Origin: Spironucleus salmonicida
Taxonomy: Eukaryota; Fornicata; Diplomonadida; Hexamitidae
Assembly: GCA_000497125.2 (NCBI GenBank)
Contig: CM035319.1
Span: forward strand, 488,001 to 552,000
Direction: 5' to 3'
DNA length: 64,000 nucleotides
Under the pieces are notes generated by a model. The model ran no database searches, was not told the origin of the DNA, and saw only the letters and a program-made list of their open reading frames with translations. Position numbers and translations under genes: made by a program. Position 1 is the stretch's first letter. Each line of letters starts with the position of its first letter. Positions 24,578 to 35,798 of this stretch are shown here, piece after piece.

Positions 24578-25276
24578 TCATTTATCTATTTCTTCTAATG
24601 TAAAAATTTCTCCTTAATTATTACTAAAGCTTATTATTTAGTCAGTAATTATCACACTATGTATTTTAAAAACTGGGTAAATACTGAATATTTCTGTCAT
24701 TAATTGATAATCTAATACTACTAATTCATTGCACATCATTCTAACGACTAAATAATTACCATTCAATCGAATTTCAGAAATGGTTGATACATGATTGTAT
24801 ATTTTCATAGAATTTAAAGAATTCAAATCTACCTAGTATAAATTTCCTTATTCAGTACCCAACAATAATATATTTTAGTATATTTCGCAGGAAGTTACTG
24901 TTTCATTTATCTCAAGATCTTTAAATCTAATAAGCTTATTAGTATGAATTTCCCAAATGCCTGTTTCTAAAATCGAAAATATTTATCCTCCAAATAGGTA
25001 AAACGTAAAAAGATAAACAAAATCAGGTATCTTATGCAATAAAGATCCATTTTTATAAATTTTATCTGAATCAGATGTGTATAAATCCTTTTAGTTATAC
25101 ATCCCTGGATAATTACCTATAAAAAATTATCGCTAAAATGTGAATATTTTAGGCCCTGTAATTTTATAATTATTAAAAACGCATGCTTAGTCTTAAAATA
25201 TGATCAATTCGTCTTATTTTTAACCTAAATAGAGAGGACTATTAGAGTTTCCATGACTCACATTAGTTACTTCCAT
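24578..25276 (-). CDS. Beta-propeller-like protein, small
   Basis: The 232-residue protein is built of short alternating hydrophobic strands with turns such as L-L-L-G-T-E-Q-G-N-L-Y-Q-V-D and Q-I-I-S-F-S-N-N-Q-G-E-I-F-T-L. These recall WD40 or PQQ-type propeller blades without WD signatures. The length would allow only three to four blades, so it may pair with another subunit. A TAATAATATAGATATTAG leader precedes the ATG. Confidence 0.65.
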
Positions 25277-25331
25277 TTTAACATTTATATATTACTGTAT
25301 ACTAATATCTATATTATTATGTGTCATTAAA

Positions 25332-26546
25332 ATGTCAGAAATTTCCCAAACCGTCGAAAAAATCCATTTCCTGCTTAAATTTGCAACTGGTGAGAAGCTA
25401 AACCAACTACAGAAGCTTCTTCAGACAATATCAAAATATCAACCTCCATTAACAGATTCACAGCTTAGAACATACCAGAAAATCGTAAAATTCACCAAAC
25501 AGACCGAAATTGACTTATAACATCTCATTACAGACGCAAAATAAGTAAATTTAGAAGATTTAGCGGTCGAGAAAAGCGAGGAAATCTTCAAAAAGTCATT
25601 CGAACGAATAGAGCCAGCTCCGCCTCCGCCACAGCTAGCTTAAGCTATTTAGCCATAAAACCATAAATTTGAAGCAGAAATTCAAAATTAAATTCAAATT
25701 CTAACCACGCAAATTCAGCACCAAACTGCGCAAATTACGTCGCTAACGATTGATTTGCAAAATGCGCAGACGACAATTTTGGCCCAAAACGACGAAATCC
25801 GCACGCTGAACGACGACAATTCCTCTCTAGCCGATCAAGTTTACTCACTCAAAAATGCACTTTAAACGCAGAATTTGCACATCGCGGGACTCGAAAAACA
25901 GGCCAAAAGCGACGAGAAAACGCGCAATTTTCAGACCCAAATCGACTCGATTTGCGGCGATTTGGCGACCGATTTTCACGATTTGAAGCAGGTTTGCCAG
26001 AACCTGAAGGACGCGCAGCCCGCCGTTCTGGGCGAAATCTCGCAGAAAGTGCTCGAAATGGAGCAGCAATTTGTGCTCGAAAACGCGCAAACTAGGCAGC
26101 AAAATCGCGCGATTCTGGCCATCGAGGAGCAAATTCGGCAGTACGAGGGCCTTCTGGGCAGCCAGAAACCGCCCGGAAGCGGGATTTTGAAGAACTCGCA
26201 GGTGAAAAATACGGACGTTCTGATGAGCGAAGTTTTGCGGATTTGCGGCGCGTTCAAGAGCCAAAAAGTCGTCCTGCAGCGTGCCAGCCTGGACGAGTTC
26301 GTCCTAGAGCGCACTGGCGTGATTTTGAGGCTTGAAATGTCGGAAAAGGGCACGCTGTGCGTTGTCAGCGAGGGCGGAAACGCCGTAAAGGCCGTCAGCC
26401 TGAGCCAGTACCTGAAGGGGGTCGTGCAGGGCGTTGGGAGCCCAGGAATCGGGCTCCGGGGGTCCGTGCGCACGCCGAGTTTGGGGCAGAGGACGCCCGA
26501 GAGGAGGCCGCAGAGCGTGCGGGTTGGCGTTTCGATGCGAAAGTGA
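25332..26546 (+). CDS. Coiled-coil protein with GC-rich 3' half
   Basis: The 404-residue protein has an N-terminal helical region (1-95), a Pro patch (A-P-P-P-P-P), a coiled coil from about 110 to 285 rich in Q, L and N, and a basic, Ser/Gly/Arg-rich tail ending R-V-G-V-S-M-R-K. It is probably a cytoskeletal scaffold. Base composition changes abruptly near 25.75 kb: the first third is AT-rich, the rest GC-rich, so Gln switches from TAA/TAG toward CAG. It is divergent to the propeller-like gene with 55 bp between starts. Confidence 0.85.
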
Positions 26547-26554
26547 CGTTTTTG

Positions 26555-27067
26555 TCAATTTGGGTGCTTTTTGAACCAGGCCAGGACGAGATTTTTGGCG
26601 ATAACAGATTTCGTGCTCTGGACTGCTTGAGGCAGCGGGAGGCTTGTGAATGTCTTAATGTCTATGTGGCTTTGCTGGCATTCGTTTCTTAGCTTCTTTC
26701 GGGTCGAGTAGAAAATATCCTGAAAATCCTTCATTGGAGGCTACGAGTAGATGTTGAGGTCAAATTCTGAGAACTTCTTGTCTAAGTATTTTTTGTATAT
26801 AAGCCCGAAATCTTGATTTTGCTGAGTGCAAATTTATGCCACAGCACCTAGCTGACAGTTATCAAATTTCAGGCTTTAAATAGACTAAAACAGTGAATAA
26901 TATCTACCTGCTTTGTTGAGCATCTATTTTTTAATCTCTGTAATAAATAAAAACTGTGCGTATTGTAAATCTTTATCAGCTTGACTTTCTAAGACAGAAG
27001 ATTATCCTGATTCTAACAAGTCAATAAACTCATATATCTTGGTAAATTTTTCATTATATAGCTTCAT
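26555..27067 (-). CDS. Unrecognised helical protein, 170 residues
   Basis: The protein is mostly alpha-helical, with a basic C-terminal part (F-Y-S-T-R-K-K-L-R-N-E) ending in L-V-L-A-W-F-K-K-H-P-N. Its stop lies 9 bp from the stop of the convergent coiled-coil gene, so the GC-rich patch of that gene continues into this gene's 3' end. No family recognised. Confidence 0.75.
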
Positions 27068-27157
27068 TTATATGTGTTTTCTATTGCTTAGCAGCATGTT
27101 CATTTACTTCATACTATATTATTTTATATAATAATCCATGGTTTTTCACTTCACATA

Positions 27158-28393
27158 ATGAGACATGTTTCCTTATCAAGGTAAATGTAATAGCAAATAG
27201 ATTTTGAATCATCTGATGAGGTTCCATTAGTACCTTAAAATTTTAACGACTCTGATATTCAAGTTTTAATTTAAACAGAGAATTTCGGCTAACTAAATTT
27301 ATTTTTAAAACAAAATTCCTAGCACGCGTAATATATTTTAAATTATTACCAAGAATCTTTAAACTCTCTAATATACAATGTAGATTTTTTGAGGCTGTTA
27401 ACCAATATTACGTGCTTCCTTGACTGCAACTAAATTGAAAATTAAATAGACATTCCATTCCTTATCTCATAAACTTATAATTTTACGAATTAACATCTAG
27501 AACTGGCCCTTACTGTGTTAAATAATGTTATTTTTGACACAACAAAAGTTGTTTTTGGAAATGTATCTACCGTAAGTTTACTGTTTTTGATTTCAGAGAC
27601 GGACTCGAAAAACCTTCTTATCACGTTCATTCGATTCGCCATTAATATTGCGTAAAACTCCAAAATTTCTCTAGAAGAAATCTCTCCACTACTTGATATT
27701 ATATTGCATTCTCCACACTTCGACGACTCTAAAACGGTTATTTGTTACACACTATCACTTTTTGAGGTTCTAATGTGGTAGAAAAGCTCTGAATTTGCAA
27801 AAATCTTCGTTTAAATATTACCAAAATTTACTGATATAATGAGCAAAAATATCAATATCAAACTAAAGCGACAGTTTCTCCAGACGTTAGATGAGGTATT
27901 TTTCAGGAAATTCAAATAGATTCAGAAATAGATTAAACCCTAAATTGAGCGCTTGGCTGACGTGCTCTTAACCCTTAACTGCAACTCCGAGCTAATTTTT
28001 GCATGTTTTTCGTATATTTACACTTACTTAGGGTAGTACTAAATCGAGCAACTATATAGCCTGATATTGAGTTAACTTAATAGTGTAAATCTTAACATTT
28101 AGGCGAAGGCACTCGATTGCCTGATAGATTTGATTGATAATGGGGTTGACATCGACGAGAATATGGTTGATGTGGTGAATAATATTTAGTGTACTGACTC
28201 AACAATTTTGGCTAAAATCTGTGGGTTCTGGATATCGTGTTCCGATCGAGAAGATGCGATACTATAGTGCGTTTCATTACAATTTTTAGAACGTATTGAG
28301 GACACTGCTTTCGGAGATTAAAATATGGTGATAGTTCGTGAGTTTCTCAAGTATGTGCAACAGTATATAGAAAACGAGAGTGATTCAGTGTGA
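27158..28393 (+). CDS. Armadillo/HEAT-like helical-repeat protein
   Basis: The 411-residue protein is made of repeating hydrophobic helices about 40 residues apart (for example L-L-T-N-I-T-C-F-L-D, L-A-L-T-V-L-N-N-V-I-F-D, K-A-L-D-C-L-I-D-L-I-D). Leu/Ile-rich pairs of helices suggest an ARM or HEAT solenoid. It resembles importin-alpha in overall character, but the usual N-terminal basic importin-beta-binding segment is barely present and Trp/Asn ladder residues are not obvious. A shorter protein of similar type lies at 46452-47288. Confidence 0.7.
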
Positions 28394-28623
28394 TTTGATT
28401 AAAGTGGTATTATTATAGAAAATTAGTATGCGGTGATAAAAATAGATTAGATATGGGATTTGATAATATTTGTTAACATTTTGTGGTAAAAAATAGCACA
28501 GCAATATAAAAATTGCAATTTGACTCAGAAAAATATGGGAAGGTTTAGAAATCAATATTAACATTTCCCTATCGTTATTATATTATAAATAATATAAGAC
28601 TTATGACTATCCACTTCATATTA

Positions 28624-28998
28624 ATGAATAAAACTATTCAACAATTAGTATAAAGAAGTAAAATTTTAGGTGTTCACATTAACTGTGCTATTTAATGCGC
28701 TCCAATGAAGTCATAACTAGAAATTCCTTAAATAATCAGTCATTTCGGTAGTGTGTAATTTTTACCTTAGGATTTAATTGAGATTTTTAATTACTCAGCC
28801 AAGGAAAGCCGAAAATAAGTATTTTTATTCTCTGAAATTTAATACATTCCTTTATATGACTAGGATGATTTAATTCTAGTCGATTTATCAGGAGAAGTGG
28901 GTATTTTTATTAAATGGTTTTAGAGTAAAATTATTTTTGGTCAATATAGACATTGTGATATCGGAATTATAAGATTATTGCTCAGCTAGTGTGATTGA
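28624..28998 (+). CDS. Small alpha/beta protein, unrecognised
   Basis: The 124-residue protein has strand/helix alternation and a central run D-D-L-I-L-V-D-L-S-G-E-V-G-I-F-I-K-W. Size and pattern are compatible with a profilin- or roadblock-like fold, which I offer only as a guess. The gene ends inside the 3' end of a possible convergent gene. Confidence 0.6.
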
Positions 28999-29350
28999 TG
29001 ATATTCATATTTTTAGTAGTATTATATTTGCAATACTTAAACACAAATAATTGATCAAGTATCAATGTAGAAATAAATTAGTTAATAAATTAAATAATCC
29101 ATTTGATATATTATTTTTACTGCTTATAAACCAAAAATTACAATATGTCATATTTATTAGATATAAAACAGATTGTATTAGTAACTCTTAAAATAGAATA
29201 TATTATAATAAATTTGATGACAATTTTATAAACTGAGAACATTACTAAGTAAATTTCTTGATTTTTAACTAGACAAAATTATAGATTCTTTTAGCTATGA
29301 AGATACTTCACTAAAATACGTTAATTTATATCCAAATCTGTTAGCTTCAT
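28982..29350 (-). CDS. Possible AT-rich gene, function unknown
   Basis: A 122-codon frame starts 6 nt after a TATATATTATTATTAATTCG leader that matches gene starts here. The N-terminus (M-K-L-T-D-L-D-I-N-Q-R) looks protein-like, but the rest is dominated by I, F, N, K and Y, as AT-rich noise would be. Its 3' end overlaps the convergent gene by 17 nt. Confidence 0.3.
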
Positions 29351-29584
29351 TTTTCTACGAATTAATAATAATATATATATTACTATGAATTAAAAATAGA
29401 TTATACTACATATTTATCTGTTCACTATAATAATAATCTTTTCAAAGTATTACAATAAATAAAAAGTGTTATTAAATAAATCATATAAATAAGTGTAAAT
29501 CTAACAGATTTTTTAAATATAAACTTCAATTTTATATATCCGTATATCATATTATATCAATTATTAGATCCCATTCCGCAAAAT

Positions 29585-32500
29585 ATGGAGAACAACCCAC
29601 CATAATTATAGTAAAGTATTGGTTCACATTCTGATGATGCACCAGCTAAAAACCAGATTATTACAGAAGATAACTTCAAATTGATAGTTAAAGAATCATT
29701 ATTGCCAGATGTTAATTAGCTGTCATCTTATATGAAAACGTCTATTTTAGAAGGATTATCATAACAGTAAGTCGTTACAAACTAAAAATGGGGTTAAAAT
29801 AAAATACCAGATCGGCCACCTGAACCATTCTGGAAAATTTTTCTCGGAACGTTTAAGGATCCAACCTTGATCATATTGATAATTGCTGCGATTGTATCAA
29901 TTATTATCGGATCAGCTATTCCAGCACAGAGAAAGCATGGTGGCTACATTGATGGAATTGCTATTTTGGTAGCCGTCGCAGTAGTTTCTCTCGTTGGATC
30001 AGTAAATGACTATCAAAAAGAAAGATAATTTAGAAAGTTGAATGCAGTTAAGGAAGCCAGAGACATTACTGTTCTTCGAGAGGGGAAACTCATTTCACTA
30101 TCAGTATATAGTCTCGTTGTGGGAGATATTTACGTCTTCGAAATGGGCGACTAGCTTGCAGCAGACGGTATTTTAGTCTCGCACCAGCTGCTTAAAATGG
30201 ACCAGTCTCAAATCACTGGTGAATCAATGGCAATATCGAAAAATGCACAAAAACCATGGCTTGTAGGAGGTGCGCTTGTATCCGAGGGATCAGGCAAAAT
30301 GATCGTCACCGCGGTCGGCATTGACACGATCAACGGCGAGGCGATGTTGGCTCTATAAGACGATAATGATCTTGAAACCCCACTGCAGACGAAGCTCAAT
30401 GCACTGGTAAAAATAGTCGGTTACATAGGCCTCATTTCGGCTGTTCTGACGTTTATCGTGCTCATAGCTAAATTTTTTATAGCGAACTTGCACCAGGACA
30501 CCCAAAACTACGCTATCTGGGTCAATTATCTCATCCTGGCAATAACAATCGTAGTCGTCGCGATTCCGGAAGGCCTGCCGCTCGCTGTTACTATATCCCT
30601 GGCATTTTCTATGAAGAAAATGCTCAAAGACCAGTGTCTAGTGCGCAAATTGCAATCCTGCGAGACTTGTGGCTCGATTTCGATAATTTGTTCAGATAAA
30701 ACCGGCACGTTGACGATGAATCAGATGCGTGTCGTTAGAATCTTCACTCCTAACACATCAAACGACTAAATCAAGCAGATAATGTCAGCGAAAAAGGGAG
30801 TTCCTGCGGACATCTATTCCGCACTATGCCAGTTCAACACGTCCTTCAATAAGGTGAGGCTGAACGGTGACACCGTTCTGGGCTCAAAAACTGGCGGCGC
30901 ATTCATGCTAATGTCCAGAGATGTCTACGGCTGCGATTACGAGCAGTTCGTAGCGGGTCTCGTCTATAACAATGATCCAGAAGGCGCTGTAGTACACCAG
31001 ATCGACTTCACGTCTGACCGAAAGCGCAGCACAATGCTTATTGATTTGGCCAAATTCTCGCCTCCCGGCAGCGTGAAAGAGCAAATTCAGCAAATTTAGT
31101 CTAGCGGGCAGTATATTTCGGTCTGCCGCGGTGCCTCGGAGATCATTTTGAACCGCTGCGTTTCGTACATTGATCCAGATTCAGGTGCCATTTTACCGCT
31201 CACGGAGGAACTTAAAAACATCATGCTAGCGAAGATCTAAGAGTATGCGAAGCAGTCGTATCGGACTCTCATAATGGGTTACAAGTAGATGGAGAACATT
31301 ACGAGCGATTTAGACGAATTGGAGTAGGATATGGAGTCTGAGCTGATTTTCCAGCTTTTGGTCGGAATTCAGGATCCGTTGCGCCCTGGAGTTCCAGAGG
31401 CGATAAATCAGCTCAAAATGGGAGGTATTAAGACGGTTATGGTCACAGGTGATAATTATATTACTGCAATCTCTATCGCAAAAGAGGCAAATATCATCGA
31501 TTAGCACGTTGAGGACGACCGTATTTCTAATTTTGCAGTTACTGGTGAACAGGTTCGCAAGATGTCGGACGAAGAATTGGATTCGATTTTGCCAACTTTG
31601 GCTGTCGTTGCTCGCTGCCAGCCAAAGGACAAATATCGCGTAGTTTAGAGGTTTTAGATCGCAGGTCACGTTGTTGCAGCTACTGGGGACGGTAGTAATG
31701 ATGCTCCCCAACTGAAGGAGGCGGACGTCGGTTTGGCGATGGGAATTGCCGGTACCGAAGTCGCCAAAGAGGCTTCAGATATTGTCATCATGGACGACAA
31801 TTTTTGCTCAATTTTGCATGCCGTTGAGTGGGGAAGGACAGTTTTGGCGAGTGTGCGTAAATTTATATAGTTTTAGCTTACTGTTAACGTGGTCGCTCTG
31901 GTGATTGCTTTTTTGGGGGCGGCGTTTCTTTCTGAGTCTCCCTTGACTGCGATTCAGCTGCTCTATGTTAATCTTATTATGGACTCATTGGGATCTTTGG
32001 CGTTGGCCACTGAAGGGCCTACACCAAATATTCTTTAAGCGCCTCCTGTTAAGCGTTCCGCATCGATTATTACACCTGGAATGCTTAGAAATATCATCAT
32101 TTAGTCGGTTTATTAACTTCTGGTGTTGCTTATAATGTTATTTGAATTTCCTGGAAATCTTATTTGCTTTACACCTACACAAGTAACTGGTGAGAAAGCT
32201 ATTTAGTACAGGTACACATCAATTTATAACTTCTTCATTTTTGCTTAAATATTCAACGAATTTAATTCCCGACGATTGAATAACGAATTAAACGTATTTG
32301 ATGGGTTGTTTAAGAACATTCTTTTTATTATTATCATTGTTGTTACGGTTGCTTTGCAGATACTTATTATGTTTACCCCTGGTCTTAGAGATATTTTTAA
32401 TGTTTATTCTTGCAAGTAAGGCGCTACTAATTGTGGAGGTTTAATCTAATATGGAATAAGATGGGAGACTTGGCTTATAAATTTAGGACTCGCTGCAGCC

Positions 32501-32743
32501 TCTTTAGTTTTCCATTTCTTTGGACGGTTAATTAGGCTACCAAAAGAGTTTAAACATTAAGAAAAGGCGCTGAAAAACAAGAAAGTTAAGCATATACCTG
32601 AGCCGAGTACACCAATAAAAGAATCAAAAGAGCTGATCCAGGTTCATTCAGAAAAATACTTAGTTACCGCCAGCATTGCAGATTCGTTGATTAGCAACAA
32701 TCAAGTCGTTTTGCAACCAATAGGTATTAATAAATATTAGTGA
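29585..32743 (+). CDS. P-type Ca2+-transporting ATPase, plasma-membrane (PMCA/IIB) type
   Basis: The 1052-residue pump moves calcium out of the cytosol at the cost of ATP. The actuator domain has I-T-G-E-S. The TM4 P-E-G-L-P-L-A-V metal site is present, and the phosphorylation motif is [12 protein letters not shown] with D371. The hinge reads [10 protein letters not shown] in place of the usual G-D-G-T-N-D-x-P-A-L. TM5-TM6 carries N-L-I-M-D-S-L-G. About ten membrane helices are predicted. The C-terminal tail after P-K-E-F-K-H is only about 60 residues, shorter than in animal PMCAs, with no clear calmodulin-binding helix. Central coding DNA is GC-enriched. Confidence 0.96.
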
Positions 32744-32758
32744 GATTTATTGATTATT

Positions 32759-32784
32759 ATATATATTATTATTATATATACATA
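32759..32784 (+). promoter_or_regulatory. AT-only promoter-like element
   Basis: A run of TATATATTATTATTATATATA lies immediately (3-28 nt) before the ATG at 32787, filling the whole 43 bp gap after the ATPase gene. Such a compact spacer must hold the promoter. Confidence 0.4.
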
Positions 32785-32786
32785 AA

Positions 32787-33152
32787 ATGTCAAAATTTAC
32801 TTCCACCTTCTAATTCGACACCGAGCTGCCACTAGCATCCATTTTAGCTCAATTAAAGGCCAACCAACAAGAAGTAATCACTGACAAGTTCTCAACGCTC
32901 TCGAACGAAATCCTTAACAACTGCCTTTTGTCGACCAACGAGCGCATGCAACTGAACAAAATTTTTCACCAGCTGACGCAGACGATGCTTTTTGACGGTA
33001 AAGCGGTCAAAAACAACAAAATCCCAAATCTAACCAAAAAGATCGAGTTCAGCTCTTCCACGCCCGCTTTCGCCGACCTGACCGAGACGCTGAAAAACCT
33101 GCTAGTCACCAAATCACTCCTCGAGGCCTACCTCGCAATCATCTCCCAATGA
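32787..33152 (+). CDS. Unrecognised helical protein, 121 residues
   Basis: The sequence is helical and soluble (L-P-L-A-S-I-L-A-Q-L-K-A-N near the N-terminus) with a Ser-rich loop at about residue 90. Its 3' end overlaps the convergent TBC gene by 39 nt. No family recognised. Confidence 0.75.
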
Positions 33153-34223
33153 CACCAAAAACACGTCGATTCCGTCGATTTCGAGCAAATATCTCTCGAC
33201 ATCTTCGGCACTCGAAAATCCGAAGCAGTTCGGGGCCTTAAAAAGGACAATTTTGGCCGCGACGGCGCTCAAAATTTCAAGTTTCTGGGATTGAACCATG
33301 CGGTCCCACACCGCGAAAACTTGCTTCAGGGACAGCATTTGGCTGAAAGCGGAAAGGAAAAATTTCACGAGAACGCCAGAAACTTGAAAATTGATCGATT
33401 TGAAGTGGTGATATAAGGCTGGGTTAGATTGGGTTATGAGCGCAATCGCGTGCTAGACGAGAAATAAGAGGGTTTCAATGTCGTGGAGTTTGTGGAAAAT
33501 CAGTCTGTAAAATTTGCTGAAAATATTGATTATATCAGTTGTAGAATCGTATAAGAATAGGAAAGGAGCTATAAGAACGGAAATTTTCTGATATGGGAAT
33601 TGGATGGGGAAATTTGTCAGTTTTGGGGCCCCTTAGAAGTTTACGAGGACATCTACAATTTAGGATTTGAAGAGTTGGAATTCAACTGAAAGATTCTCAT
33701 GAACCTCTTTGAGAAACAGCATAGTATACTATGATGTTGTTTGTGGTAGAATGAGGTCTAAGTGGTTCAGATTTGCTGTGAAGTCTTTATATTTTTGTGG
33801 TCTTTCGACATCGTTAAACCCGTGAAATGTATTTTCTTAGAATGATTTTTGGTAAACTTAGGTATCATATTAATCGTGAAATGATATTTAGAACTAGTCA
33901 GTAAACAGTTTATAAAGAGATTCTGACTGCTCTTGAGTAGTTAAATTTGTGTAAAAATACGAATCTGATACTCGGATAATCGAGTCAATAATGTCTTATT
34001 CAGAAATAAAATATTTTGTCTTCTCGATAGTATCTGGTTATGTGTTAATATAATTTTAGTAATTGGTATCGAAAATTCTCTAAAGGTGAATATTTTCTCG
34101 CTTAATAACATCATACTCCTGATGAATCTATATATGCTATTTATTTTCATACAAATTTTCTGGTGTATATCCCTTAACTCCTAGGTTTTTCTATATTTCA
34201 TTAAAATACTTAAAAACTGACAT
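33114..34223 (-). CDS. TBC-domain (Rab-GAP-like) protein
   Basis: The 369-residue protein ends in a recognisable TBC C-terminal half: helices with L-I-F-H-K-L-H-D-I-E-T-L, then F-F-L-S-A-F-S-Q-M-L-S and F-A-V-W-D-R-M-V, then L-S-A-V-A-A-K-I-V-L-F. F-x-x-W-D-x-M/L is typical of TBC domains, which stimulate Rab GTPases. The catalytic IxxDxxR and YxQ fingers are not clear (Q-Y-T-M-L-F near 183 is a candidate), so it may be catalytically inactive, as in TBCK-like proteins. The first 200 residues are not recognised. The ATG follows a TTATTATATTTTATAGTATAAC leader inside the upstream gene's end. Confidence 0.7.
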
Positions 34224-34566
34224 TTTTAATATAGTTATACTATAAAATATAATAAAAACAACTGGAAAAATCCTTCGGAATCTAGTTTTGTATAAATTCT
34301 TCTATCATTGTCTACAAATCATCATTAGTTTGCATAAGCGATGCGTTAATATTCTCTTATTCAATATATTTACCTTAGAATTCGTCTGATTTTTGTTACT
34401 CCTGAAACAGTGCATTCTCTAGTTTCTTAATTTTTTCGTCTCTAGTACTAATAGCATCTTTCAGAGACTAGATTTCCTTAATTTTATTATTTGCTTCTTT
34501 TTTGACCTCATCAGCTTCCTACCGCAGCTACTTTGATAACTGTAGTAGTTTTTGTGTGCTTTCCAT
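34198..34566 (-). CDS. Short coiled-coil protein
   Basis: The 122-residue protein has a clear coiled coil at residues 5-95 (Q-L-R-Q-E-A-D-E-V-K-K-E-A and similar). Its last 9 codons overlap the start of the downstream TBC gene on the same strand, and its last 25 codons hold that gene's AT-rich leader. The real protein may therefore be regarded as ending in non-conserved residues. It is divergent from the kinesin-like gene with 73 bp between starts. Confidence 0.75.
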
Positions 34567-34639
34567 TTTTGAAATTTCAAACCCAAATAGTTCTTTATAT
34601 ATTTTATGATTATTATATAAATTACACTATTTATTGAAA

Positions 34640-35788
34640 ATGTACGCCCGTATGCTCCCGAAGGCTTTTCCAAGAGACACACCTAATGTAAAAATATCAT
34701 CATCTTAAGACCAAAAAACACTTATTCTTTCCACATAAACCCCACAGACTACATTTTCTCTTCCTCTTTTTCGCGCTTTCCCTCCAACTTTCACATCTGA
34801 CGACGTTTTCAACGAAATCGGAGCAGTTTAGAGCTTTTTAAGCGGTAAAACTTCTATTTTAGTTGTTTTGGGGTTCGAAAAGTCAGGAAAATCGTTTAAT
34901 TTCCTCGCGATTCTAACGCGATTTTTACAGATTCTGTCAAACTTTTCACTTACTTTTGGTGACAAATTCTATCAATTTGCAGAGGTTGTGACACCGAACG
35001 AAATAGATAACTTAATTGAACTAATAAGCAAAGAATTGCATGTTGGAATTACCGTAAAACTAACATATAATAATGCCGAGTTCTTTCTGATCAGAGGGAT
35101 GTCGTACAGTTAAAAAAATCTACAGTTCTATCAGGCCATTTCACACCCTAAAATTTACCTCAGAACGTCCAAATTGCTATAGAATTTGCCCATACAACAT
35201 GTGATTTTATAGGGTAAATATGCACCAGATTTCAACGTTTTGGTGTGTCTAGATTATGATGAAATGGCTAGTTTACGGGTCTTAGAGAAACCATGCTCAG
35301 TTTATCAATTTTTGAAATTTTTAAATGAAAATGTGACACCAAAATTTATAGTTAACGAATTCCAACCTGACAGAATTTATGCTCAGACTGCCACAATTTA
35401 GAAGGAAATGAGGCGGCGTATGGAGGGTTTTAGAGATGAAATGCTGAATGTATAAGCGGTTTTGGATTCTGAGCGAGTCAAGTTCAGGACAGAGATTTAG
35501 ACTCTGAATGGAAAATTGCAAGCTGAAATGATGAAAAATGAGGTATTGGGAGTCAGAAGTTATGCATTGGAGTAAGAAAATGAACTTTTGAGGGAGGAGG
35601 TAGAGCGACTATAGGAAGCTGGGGCGTTTGCTTTCTAAAAACTTCAGGATAATGGTTCGACGTAAGGTAGCTTGAGGTAAAAGGCCAGCTTGATGAAAAA
35701 GGCTGTAGATATCGATGATTTAGAGATGCGGGAGACTAATTTTGGAAAGACCAGAAAAATTCAATACAAAAAGGTTGAAGAATGGTGA
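34640..35788 (+). CDS. Degenerate kinesin-like protein
   Basis: The 382-residue protein starts like a kinesin motor: beta strands, then L-P-L-F-R-A-F-P-P and D-D-V-F-N-E-I-G-A-V-Q-S-F-L-S-G-K, then a P-loop G-F-E-K-S-G-K-S at 78-85 in place of kinesin G-Q-T-x-S-G-K-T. The remainder of the motor is shortened to about 240 residues. N-x-x-S-S-R (switch I) and D-L-A-G-S-E (switch II) are not found; V-L-V-C-L-D-Y-D-E-M-A-S may be the switch II relic. A coiled coil fills residues 250-350. It may bind nucleotide or microtubules without normal motility. Confidence 0.7.
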
Positions 35789-35798
35789 GACATAATTA

